Positions 1 to 8,570 of a stretch of 64,000 nt of DNA are shown here, piece after piece. The translations under genes and the position numbers were made by a program. Each line of letters starts with the position of its first letter. Within the stretch, counting starts at the first letter, position 1. The stretch is from Nigrospora sphaerica (taxonomy: Eukaryota; Ascomycota; Sordariomycetes; Amphisphaeriales; Apiosporaceae). Below the pieces are notes generated by a model. The model was given only the letters and a program-made list of their open reading frames with translations. It did no database searches and was not told where the DNA came from. The stretch spans positions 806,001-870,000 of the forward strand of contig JAGVVL010000002.1 in assembly GCA_018287875.1 (NCBI GenBank). The letters are read 5' to 3'.

Positions 1-719
1 AACCCAGCTATGCTGATTCGGAGAGCTAGCGAGTGGGTTTATCCCTTTCCTGTCGTTCTACAGCGCGCACCGGAGGAGGTTGCGTCTTGTGACAAACGTT
101 GAGAACTTGTAACGACGGGAAAGTACCGCTTGGGTGACGCCAGCAGCGGTGAGTAAGTCTCGTAGGCAGCCGTGACCAAAGGCAATAGAGTATATTCGCT
201 CAGGTCTGGGCCCACGACTTCGCCCCTGGTTAGCCGGTCTAGACGAAGCCAGGGGCGGCCGGTGTCAAGTATACCTTTCCTCAAGACGGTCGTATAACCA
301 AAATACCAAGACGGCGGCAGGATGACGTCGAGTCCCATGCTCTTTCTGAGGCGGCGCTTTCTACTTCGAGAACCATCGCAGGAGTACTAGGCCGAAAGAA
401 GGAGCGTGGCGTATAGGAAGATTCGGCTGGGGAGAGCTGAGTAGCAATGTGCACAAACAATGTTTTCTTAGCGTTCGCTTCAACATTCTATCCCCTTGCC
501 GGACACAGTCTCTATGCGTCACACTCCTCCGGCATCGCACCGTGCAACGCGAAATGTGCCTGGTATAGTAAACACGGGCCTCAAGTCCACGCAAGCCTCT
601 CTCTTGCTCTTTCCTCATGCCTCCCCCCCCCCCCCTCGCCATCAGATCGCCCCCTTTTTTCCTGCACGCCCACATACGTCAGGCGCTGGTTTCACTTCTC
701 GCCCTGTCTGGGAAAAGAT
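1..719. other. Gene-free window edge
   Basis: I see no supportable gene here. A 99-codon open frame on the minus strand (39-338) lacks any recognisable motif. A run of 13 C occurs at about 623-635. The stretch could hold the edge of a gene lying outside the window, but nothing in it shows this. Confidence 0.4.
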
Positions 720-1165
720 TTAGTCGAGTCTATTTCTCGAGGCAAGAGAGATGGAGGGGAGGTGGGGGGCGAAAGTGGTAAGGGGGCCCTCTTCTTCCGG
801 TTTGGCCGCATCACCAAGTTCACGGCAAAACATGAGCAGACGGCCCTTGTCGCGTCCCCCACCGCCGTTTAGCCAGCCGCTCGTATATAGCAAGGCACTG
901 CTGACGTGCTGCCCCGCGAGCCCCCGCGAGATGTGCCGTTGTGGCCCACGCGCTTCACGCCCCCCCCAACACAAACTCCCTTTTTTTTCTCGAGCCCGCG
1001 TGCCTTGACGTCCGTCACGGCTAAATATTCTGTGTCGGTGCCGGGGGCTCGCCCAACTGCACCGGGGCCCGGGCCGCCACGACGAAGGAGTCGACGTCGG
1101 GTCGGCGCGCCGCGCGCTAGTACCTCGCGGGAACAGGAAGCCGGTGGCGCCAGTGATTATGAGCT
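720..1165 (-). pseudogene. Relic of an NAD(P)-dependent epimerase-like gene
   Basis: On the minus strand the sequence opens with a Rossmann nucleotide-binding start (ELIITGATGFL, about 1165-1132). In another frame it continues with a stretch like the second strand and helix of short-chain epimerases (RPDVDSFVVAARAPVQL, about 1110-1050), and in a third frame a VYxSG-like strand (LLYTSGWLN, about 890). These pieces occur in the expected order for the atypical SDR/NAD-dependent epimerase family, but they are separated by frame changes and stop codons that no plausible intron removes. I infer a decayed gene. The call rests on short motifs only; chance similarity in GC-rich DNA is possible. Confidence 0.3.
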
Positions 1166-1779
1166 CGGTTTGCTTAGGAAGGGAGTGGCGTGCTGATCTT
1201 GTTAACCTTGTCTTCCAGTACATGTCTTGGCGACCCGGTACAATGGGTCACTCACTCTCCAACGGACATCGCCGGCTTTATAATCGAAGACAAGTCCAAT
1301 TCGCAAACTACCAACGCCTGCGAGCCGCGGACGCGGGGGCGGAGGGGCTACGTGAACGGGACCGACCCGCAGAGCTGGATCAGTTACCTGGCGCATCTCA
1401 AGTCCAGGAATCCTGCGTTGTTTTCGTCAAGGCTTTAGCGGAATAAATCTTAATGGAGTAATGTCACACCAGCCGCATCATTGAACTGCGACGGCAGGGT
1501 TGGGTGCAAATCCCCGGATCGCTGAGTGTCAAATGCAAGTCTGGCAGTTCACACTGCGCGAAGCATGGATTTGAAAAGCAAGTTGAATTCATCGCTCATC
1601 TATGGGATCCACGGCCACGGCTCACGCCAAGCAGCCCTTGACACGTTATGCAGAGTAGCAGATCTCCTTCTGTGGCCCCGCTTCGCCTTCCGAAGCCCTG
1701 TAATCGAGGGTGCCCGGGAGTTATCTCCTTTCTTCGCCCTTCACCAAGCTCCATTTTCCCCAGGGCGTCGAATATCACT
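1166..1779. other. Spacer without a supported gene
   Basis: Two overlapping plus-strand open frames (up to about 100 codons, ending at 1438 and 1446) are present. Neither has a recognisable domain or a convincing start, so no gene is called. The right part would hold the 3' untranslated end of the minus-strand gene that stops at 1780. Confidence 0.35.
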
Positions 1780-2113
1780 TTAGGTCATGGTGTTGCCGGT
1801 GGCCTTGGGGTCGCGCGCCTCGCTGACTGGCACGTCTTTGAGGCCTTTCTCACCCGGCATGTTGGTCGCGTCGTTTTCGAAGCGACTGCTTACGAGGCCC
1901 GAGTCGGACGCTACGGGCGCTTCGCCCGGCGCTGGCGCCTCCTTGTGGGCCGGCGCATTCTCGGCTCCGAGACCCTTGGCTGTTTGTCAGGTTAGAGAAG
2001 CCCTTCCTTTTTCCTGGGAATAGGGAAGGGAGACATCACGTACCCTCGGCCTGGCGCTTCAGAAAGGTGTCGCTGGCGGCGTGGTTGGAACCGGGCAACT
2101 TGGAAGGGGCCAT
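1780..2113 (-). CDS. Small hydrophilic protein of 89 residues, two exons
   Basis: Exon 1 is 2113-2044 and exon 2 is 1979-1780. The 64-nt intron has a GTACGT donor, a CTAAC branch sequence and a CAG acceptor, and joins the frame exactly; the stop is TAA. Neither exon alone makes a long open frame, so the gene is easy to miss. The protein begins MAPSKLPGSNHAASDTFLKR, is rich in Ala, Pro, Glu, Lys and Asp, and has no Cys or Trp, no signal peptide and no membrane segment. The second half contains SSRFENDATNMPGEKG. It is probably intrinsically disordered and cytosolic or nuclear. I do not recognise a named family. A TATA-like AATAAATAG lies about 150-160 nt upstream. The clean splice signals make the model likely despite the small size. 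Confidence 0.72.
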
Positions 2114-3619
2114 GATGGGAGGTGATGGATGCAATGGGTACGGGAGCGATGGATGGTGCGTGCGAGTTGTAGCTGTGCAGTTGTTGGGAGCGGTCGATTC
2201 AACGGAGGAGATGCAACGGGAAGCGAAGATATGCAGCCTGTTTCCTCAGTCTCATTTGCCAGCTATTTATTCACCTCGCCTGGCATGGATGGTTCCTTTT
2301 GCCGCGTCTTGACTTGGTTGTTACGTCAATGCCCCGGTGTCGTTGACATCACTTGTCCGGGCAAAGCTCCGGCCGGTGGTGCGGGTGGGTGGCCCGCCTG
2401 TGAAGGCGCCAAGCGGAAGATCGACGACCCGCTTCGTGTATCCAGCTCGATTCCCACCTGCCGCCAATACGTTCGGGCTGACACGCACGGTAAACTACGG
2501 GATTTCGAGGAATGTTTGGGCCTAAACACACATCCACACGCCTTTTTAGCCGTGTCTCAGTGTCTGGCCCTGCATTTCTCGGCATATATCACATTCACGA
2601 CGTGCGTGGGGAACACTGTCGCGTGGCCGGTCCAGACCGGATCTACCCGTGCCGTATCCACAACCTGGAGCAACAACAGCAAGCATAGGTTTCGTAACCC
2701 CCTCATATTGTTCTGCAAAGGCGGTTTGAGCGGGGTCAAACTGTACTCGATGGCAGCTTTGTCGCCCGTGGCTTGTGGCGGCCCGCTTCGTAGCTGACGT
2801 CGTAGATGTATGTATACCTATCAACGCTCTCAGCGGCTCAGACAGTCCAATGCGGGATGGCCGGCCGCATATGGCCCTCCGAGAGGATAAGAAGCAACCA
2901 TAAACTGCCAAAGGCCCACGCCATATACGTTACCGGACGGTGGCCGTAGTTTTACAGGGCAAGGATGCGGTGCGGCGACGAAAAGGGCAAAAACAGGCGG
3001 ATAGAGAGGCTGCCCTCAGATACCACGCATCCAAATACCCACTCTGCTATCCGCCATGGTACAAATGACTGACCACGCCAACCACTGCACTAGATAGCCG
3101 ACCACGCCGGCGGTTGAGAACCAGGGCTCTTTTGGGCATTGTATGGGCTGGTGGTCCAGGCAGCAGCTGGGCGTATGTACTTACGTACCTAGACAGCCAG
3201 CTGCATGCAAGCTCATTCCCAGATAGCCTTGATGAGTTTTGCGTCGGAAGGCTAGTACGTGCTTCGCAGCAAGAAGTTCCCTTGAACGGGTTGGCCATAA
3301 GTCACCCTGAGCCTTAAAGGAATAGCATGCCCTGCTCAGAATTGGTGGATATAGACCTGCTCTGGGAGGACTACCACATTGACCCCACGAAGGATTGTAT
3401 TGCTTCTTATGTATTCAGCATCCAATTTGAGGACTTCAGCACTGCTACCGCGTCGATAGTGTGCAGAATGCTTGAAACATAAAGTGGGAAAGCAACTATA
3501 ACCGAATGTACTTGGCTCAGCAGACCGCGTCGAAGAAAGCTTAAGCGCAGTTGAAGAAATTCCTTAGGTGGCTATGTTTCACAACTACTCTCGGCCAACT
3601 AGAGAGATATTGTTACATC
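2114..3619. other. Spacer between the small gene and the retrotransposon
   Basis: The left part is the promoter side of the minus-strand small gene. The remainder carries only open frames without recognisable motifs; a 222-codon frame at 2129-2797 has no domain and runs through the promoter region. The last five bases before the element (3620-3624, ATAGT) are the left copy of its target-site duplication. Confidence 0.4.
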
Positions 3620-3624
3620 ATAGT

Positions 3625-3811
3625 TGTCGCACCACAGCGGCACTGGCAGGATAGAAACGGACTTCAAGGTTGTTTATTAAAGGAAACCAACGCAAGGAAA
3701 GATGCCAGACATGGCAGACTATATACTGAAGCTTGCCAAGGCTCCTGTGGAGCTTCTCACGTGACCCCACTAATAGGTTGTCGACCTTGGGAATACCCTC
3801 ACGGCGCGACA
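3625..3811 (-). repeat. 3' LTR of the copia element
   Basis: This 187-bp direct repeat matches 10715-10901 base for base as far as I can read. It has the 6-bp inverted ends TGTCGC and GCGACA, of the TG...CA type needed for integrase recognition. On the coding (minus) strand it follows the polypurine tract. The flank on its outer side is the target duplication ATAGT. Confidence 0.95.
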
Positions 3812-3820
3812 CACCCCCTC
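3812..3820 (-). promoter_or_regulatory. Polypurine tract of the copia element
   Basis: On the minus strand the bases next to the 3' LTR read GAGGGGGTG, a purine-rich run in the position where plus-strand DNA synthesis is primed in LTR retrotransposons. The assignment rests on position and composition. Confidence 0.6.
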
Positions 3821-3845
3821 AGGAAGCAGTCGGCCTGCTTCCTGA
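3819..3845. repeat. Perfect 11-bp hairpin beside the 3' LTR
   Basis: TCAGGAAGCAG (3819-3829) and its exact reverse complement (3835-3845) are separated by the 5-nt loop TCGGC. The hairpin overlaps the edge of the polypurine tract and lies between the 3' LTR and the promoter side of the antisense gene. It may be an RNA structure in the element's genomic RNA or a regulatory palindrome; nothing further is visible. Confidence 0.6.
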
Positions 3846-4237
3846 CCTAACCTCGTCAGTTGTAGCTTGTGAGGCATGTCTTCTGCCGTAGAGGTCACCG
3901 GATCGATTGTTGTCCATTGCCCTCTGGACCGTTTGTTACCTATTGTTAGCCATCGTGATGTCGCTCCAGAGCATTGTGCTCCAGCAATTGTTCGCGATTC
4001 ACTGATCCTACGCTCCAGGATCGGCTTCACTGTCGTTCTTTGACGTAAAATAGAGCCTCTCGCTCTCCACGTCTACTGGTTCCCCTTCTCTTCTTCGTGC
4101 GGAGTTTCAACTATCGTGAGCCCCCCCAAAGTGCTTCGTCCTCAAGTTGAACCGTTGCTGACGACCTTGGTGTTCCCTGAGCAGCTTTAACACACACACA
4201 TCTCGCTGGTCGAGATTCTCAGCCGCAGCCCGCCACC
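3846..4237 (+). promoter_or_regulatory. Probable promoter and leader of the antisense gene
   Basis: This 392-bp stretch holds no coding signal of its own. Reading toward the antisense start codon it has an A/T-rich TAAAATAGA near 4045, a pyrimidine-rich tract at about 4070-4095 of the type found at fungal transcription starts, a short CACACACACA run near 4192, and a CCACC context immediately before the ATG. This suggests that the antisense gene has its own promoter inside the element. No binding site for a known factor was identified. Confidence 0.4.
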
Positions 4238-5242
4238 ATGTCCACCGCTGGTTTGTATCTTTCCAGCAGGCTTGAGGTGCGTTTGCTGACTGGGTATTCA
4301 GCTCCCATCGCCTCTGTCGCCGCCGCTGGCGGTGTCGACCCGCCCGAAGACCACCGTCGCGGCAAGCCCGGCCGCGCCCACCAGAAGAAGCGCGCCGTGG
4401 TACCCGTCTCGGGCGATGAGGACTCGGACTCGTCGGTCCAGCACGCCCGCGAGCGCCTGCGACGCCACTCCGCCGCCAAGCGCCGGCTTAAGGCTGGCAA
4501 GAGTGTATCTTCGGCCTCGAGGAGCGCCCGCTCCATCCGCCGTGGGCTGCGCCGCCAGAAGGGCGCGCCCAACTATACGCCCTGCCTGCCGTGTGTCCGG
4601 TCGCTCCTCCGCGGCCCTCGTGGCCATTGCCACGCGACTCGGCTGCCCGACTGCAGTCGCTGCTGGGAGTGCGTCACGCACAACCACACGTATGCCATGC
4701 CCTTCGCGTAGCATTGGAAGCCTGTTGACACTGTCTTGTAGCTGCACGCCCGTCCCCCCCGTCGCTTTGGTGCCGGCTCGCCACCTCTTCCGCGCTATGA
4801 CGCGCCCTCGCGGCCAGTACCGCCAAGTAAGTCTCTGCATGTTATTATGTCGCTTGTGGCGGTTGCTGACAGGCTATAGGCTCTGGTCGACTCTCTCCGC
4901 GCCACCGTGCGCACGCTCCTGGAGATCGACGCTCTCGGCCCGTCTCATTTCTTGGCCGGGGGCGTGGCGGGACCCCCGGAGGGCTTCATGGGCTCTCCGG
5001 AGCCTGCCACGCCTCCTGACGTTGATGAGCGCAAGAAGGCGACGCCCACCAAGGGCAACCAGAAGCGCACTGCTGCCGCCGAGGGCTCATTGGAGCAGGA
5101 GGAGGACGAGGAGGGGGAAGACGAGGGAGATAAGGAGGAGAGCTCCTCGCTTTCCGAGATGGACGGGGAGCTACAGATGTTCCTTGAGCAGGTTGAGGGC
5201 CCCGATGACCCCGAGGAAGACGGAGAGGAGCAGGATGAGTAG
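4238..5242 (+). CDS. Antisense cargo gene of the copia element: basic, Cys-clustered, acidic-tailed protein
   Basis: Exons are 4238-4250, 4302-4689, 4742-4826 and 4880-5242, giving 282 residues. The introns are 51, 52 and 53 nt with donors GTTTGT, GTATGC and GTAAGT and CAG or TAG acceptors. The start has a CCACC context. Residues 20-92 are basic and Arg/Ser/Lys-rich. Residues 99-135 carry seven Cys (99, 102, 114, 122, 125, 128, 135) with PCLPC and DCSRCWEC, suggesting a metal-binding module. The spacing resembles, from memory, the fungal DUF3716 type; this is not verified. The C-terminal 60 residues are strongly acidic. The gene lies opposite to gag-pol, between RNase H and the 3' LTR. Intron 1 is a multiple of three, so retention would add 17 residues. 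The function is unknown; nucleic-acid binding or regulation of the element are guesses. Confidence 0.75.
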
Positions 5243-5309
5243 CCATGTCGCTTCTCGCGCCCTCTGGAAGCCGTTTTCCTGGTGCTCCGATTTGTTGCTT
5301 TGAAAACTC

Positions 5310-5357
5310 GGCTGCTGGTCAGCCTGGCGGGCGCCGGGTTCGAATCCCGGACCCTCC
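5310..5357 (+). other. tRNA T-arm-like sequence with a B-box, inside the element
   Basis: A perfect T-arm-like hairpin CCGGG-TTCGAAT-CCCGG (5334-5350) contains the RNA polymerase III B-box consensus GGTTCGAATCC. It is preceded by another 5-bp hairpin, GGCTG-CTGGT-CAGCC (5310-5324). No acceptor stem or normal anticodon arm can be built around it, so this is not a functional tRNA. It could be a tRNA-derived fragment captured by the element. Confidence 0.35.
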
Positions 5358-5386
5358 CCTTGAATTGACGTCTTAAATCGAGTCTC

Positions 5387-6922
5387 TCACGCTTTCTCTA
5401 CTGCTTGTCTGATGTCCTGTAAGTTGAGAAGACTTCTGAAGTGCTCAAACTTTGGTCTGGATAGATTCTTCGTTAAGCCGTCGGCTGGCATGTCCGCTGT
5501 GGGCACATAGGTAAGCTGGAACTGGCCTTTGGCGTGCTCCTGGCGTAGCCATAGGTTGTGGATGTCCACATGGCGTAGCTTCGTGGATATCCTTTCCGAG
5601 TTACCTACGACCAGGCGGATAGTCTGTTGGTTGTCGCAGCCTATGCTAAACGGCGTTTTAAGCACTAGTTGGATCGCCTCGAAGAACCGCTGTAAAGCGA
5701 TCGTTTCTTTAGCTATCTCGCTAAGCGCTAGAAGCTCTGCTTCCGTTGTCGACGTGGTAACTGTAGCTTGTCGGCTTGCTTTCCAGGCGACCGGTCCTCC
5801 AAACAGTTGGATAAGGTAGCCTTGCGAGGAGCGCCTTGTTACCGGATCATCCGCGAAGGACGCGTCTGACGAGATAACAATGGCTTGCGGTGCTCCTTGT
5901 TGAACTTCCGGGGGTAATGCCGGCTTGCCGTAGCGTATGGCCACGTATCTGGTGCTATAGGCATACCGAATACACCAGTCTGCTGCCTCCAGGTGGTCCT
6001 GAGAGGGATTCGTTAAGTGACGAGATAGCTGCGACGCTGCGAACGCTAGGTCTGGTCTGACCATAATTGCGCTATATAGGATGCTCCCGACGCGCTCCTG
6101 GAACGCCTTGATCCTGTGTTTTGGCGCAGTCACCCCCGAGGGCGTCTGGAGCTCCGTTTGTGGCAGTGGTGTAGCTGGTACTCGTCCTTTGCAGAGTCCG
6201 AATCTCTTGGCCACCTTCTCTAGGTACGCATCGTGGCATATCCACAGCAGGCTATCCTGTCGCTCTCTGAGGACCCTGACGCCCAGGTAGTACTGGACAT
6301 CTCCTTGCTCTTTCAGTTCGTAGGTGCTTTTCAGGGCTTCTATAAGCTGATCTGCTTCTTGTCGGTGCCCCGGATGGTTGCAGACGAGGAAGTCGTCGAC
6401 GTAGAAGACCACAAATATCGTGCGCTTCTTGTTAAAGTATAGACATGGCTCCTCTGGAGTTGATCGCATTCCAAGCCTCTCCAGCGTGCTAGAGAAGTCC
6501 CGGAACCAAAGGACTGGTGACTCCCGTAGTCCATAAAAGGCCCTAAGGAGCTGAAGAACGTAGCCTTCCCGTTGGAATCCCGGAGGGTATTCAACGTAGA
6601 TAGGTTCAGCTCCTTTATCGAAAAGAGCGTTGAGAAACGCGTTAACGACGTCATGTTGTCTGATGTCCCAGCCGAAGTGGGCTGCAACAGCGACAATAAT
6701 GCGGAAGGACCTGGCCGCTAGTGTAGCTGCGTAGGTGCTTTCCAGGGAGTTCTTTGCCTGTTTGTCTCCGCGGACGCAGATGCGCGCCTTGCAGCGGATA
6801 TGGACGTTATTCTCGTCGAATTTGTCGGTCCAGACCCATTTCACTGGCAACACGAACATCCCTGGAGCTCGTCGGACAGGCTGCCAAGCGCCCATGTCCT
6901 CCGCCTTCTTGAATTCCACCAT
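5387..6922 (-). pseudogene. Copia pol, reverse transcriptase and RNase H part
   Basis: This open frame of 511 residues covers the copia-type reverse transcriptase (PF07727 type) and RNase H. The RT palm is visible as WDIRQHDVVNAFLNA (about 86-100, first catalytic Asp) and the FYVDDFLV box (YVDD at 174-177). RNase H follows at about 350-480 with SSDASFADD, a TEAELLAL segment and a terminal HNLW and GLTK region. The frame is complete to its stop but is cut from the upstream integrase frame by a one-base loss in a C run at 6943-6947, just after the conserved pre-RT segment PPPRHWHELATHPRG, which lies in the neighbouring frame. It would copy the element's RNA into DNA if translated within a full polyprotein. 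Confidence 0.9.
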
Positions 6923-6947
6923 TGAGGCTGCCCTGAAGAGGTCCCCC

Positions 6948-8570
6948 TGGGATGAGTAGCTAATTCATGCCAGTGTCGAGGTGGAGGGTCCTTTTCGGAT
7001 GGACCACCCGCTTCCTCTGCAGTTTCTCGCCCCAAGGCTTGCTGTGATCGACTTGCCGCAAAAACGCGTGCATGAGTCGTCCTGTGGAGCGAATCGCCGT
7101 ATTGAACAATGTCTTCTCCACTGAGAAAGGTCCCGAGAAGCGCTTCGAGTTGATCAGTCTCCTGTAGCAGTATCTCCTCAGGCCTGTATTCGACTGCCAT
7201 GAAATTGTGGTTCCATGGCCTCTGTCGTCTTCTGTCACTAATCCTAACGCGTCTCCTCCGAGTTGACTGCTCTGGGGAGGGTGGCCTTGCGCTGGATCTC
7301 CTGCCTGACTGGGATCGCTCCTCAGCAGGACTTTGATGCTCTTCTGGTAGTCGAACAATGATCTCTTCTAGGATCGTCTCGTCGGACGTATCCGGTGTGT
7401 TCCTGGGTCGGTCGTGTGACGCTTCTCCAGGCCTGTGCGCATCCGCTGCATCCTGGCGTTGGCCTTGGCTAGCGAATGTTGTGTCAGCGTTCTCATCTGT
7501 GACCCCAGGTCCTGGCGAGGGTCTCGGAGTAAGAACTCCAGCTTGCGTATCCAGCCTGCCAGACTCATGAGCACCTGGCAGGCCTTCAGAAGCGCTTTCC
7601 ACCCCGAGTTCTTGTCGACTGGTCCCTCGGTTGCTTCAGCGTCCCCTGAGGCCTCCAACAGCGGTTGCGGCGCTGCTGAGGGCTGTTCAGGACGTAGCGT
7701 CGGAACGGTTTCGTCATCCAGTTGCTCCAGCTGTTCCCACAAGTGCATTGTGTCTCGTGTGAAGCCACTGTCGCTTAGCGGAATGTCTGCCGGTTGAACC
7801 TCAAGGTACTCTAGCACCTCGGGCTCTAGCCGGGGCGTCTCTCCGCTTCTGTAGAATTGCGTCTCGTCGAAAGTGACGTCGCGCGTCTGGATGACTCTGC
7901 CGTGCTTTGGTAGCCAGATTCTGTAGATACTGGAGGCTGTGTAGCCCACCAGATATCCTATCTGACCCCTGAACTGAACCTTGAAAGCTCGCTTGTCAAC
8001 CCCTGCGGCACGCTTCATATGGAGAACGAAGGCTTTGCATCCAAAGACATAGATCCCTGACCAGTCTGGTCTGAGGTCTGTCTGGAATGATCGTACCGCA
8101 AGGGTCCCGTAGTGCTTCGAGTGATCCTGGAACCATTCGAATAGCACCTCATCCGGGCTTCTGAAGCGCTGTGACTTGGCTGGTGACATGTTGATTAGCT
8201 TTGTTGCAGCCATCGCAGCCTCTGGCCATAGCACTTCAGGAAGGTTGGCATGCTTCAGCATCTTGAGCGCGCGCACCACGACCTCCTGGCCGGCCCGTTC
8301 AGGGCCTCCATTCGGTTCGTGCGTGTAAGGAGGGGATATTTGTAGCTCGATACCCTCCTCCTGCGCCCAGCGTTGATATTCGGTCATGCCTTGGATCGCT
8401 ATCACTCCCTTCTCCCCGTCGTGCTTGAGGATATTGATGTGTAGGTTGTAGCGCCTGAGAACATGCCTTTCAAAGCTTCTGATGATGTTGAATAGCTGCG
8501 TATGGGCCTTGGTAGGTATCGGAAACGACCACAGCTTTCCGCTATAGTCATCCTTAAGTACCAGGAGCCA
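6948..8570 (-). pseudogene. Copia pol, integrase core and Pro/Ser-rich linker
   Basis: Following the in-frame TAG at 8571-8573, the frame continues unchanged with LLVLKDDYSGKLW and the integrase core. The three acidic residues of the DDE triad are recognisable: Asp in LWDLFDYLRGYD just before the stop, Asp in ILKHDGEKG, and Glu in EPNGGPERAGQ. Copia-typical downstream blocks follow (PEVLWPEA, VFGCKAFVLHMK, GYLVGY, TRDVTFDE). At a G/C run at 7602-7605 the frame must shift by one base to continue into an acidic, Pro/Ser-rich linker that ends in the conserved pre-RT segment. The integrase would insert the cDNA, and here it made the 5-bp duplication. The reading is interrupted at both ends of this segment. 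Confidence 0.85.

Noticed and set aside
1190..1446. Two plus-strand frames of 80-100 codons
   Set aside because: They differ in frame, share the same DNA, and neither has a family match or a convincing start. They overlap the upstream side of the epimerase-like relic on the other strand.
4708..4711. Reading the antisense cargo gene as ending at the TAG near 4709
   Set aside because: Splicing at 4690 removes this stop and opens a coherent reading frame through two further canonical introns to a long acidic tail.
4690..4741. Alternative 34-nt intron starting at 4708 in the antisense cargo gene
   Set aside because: It keeps the same phase but is shorter than usual fungal introns. The GTATGC donor at 4690 gives a normal 52-nt intron.
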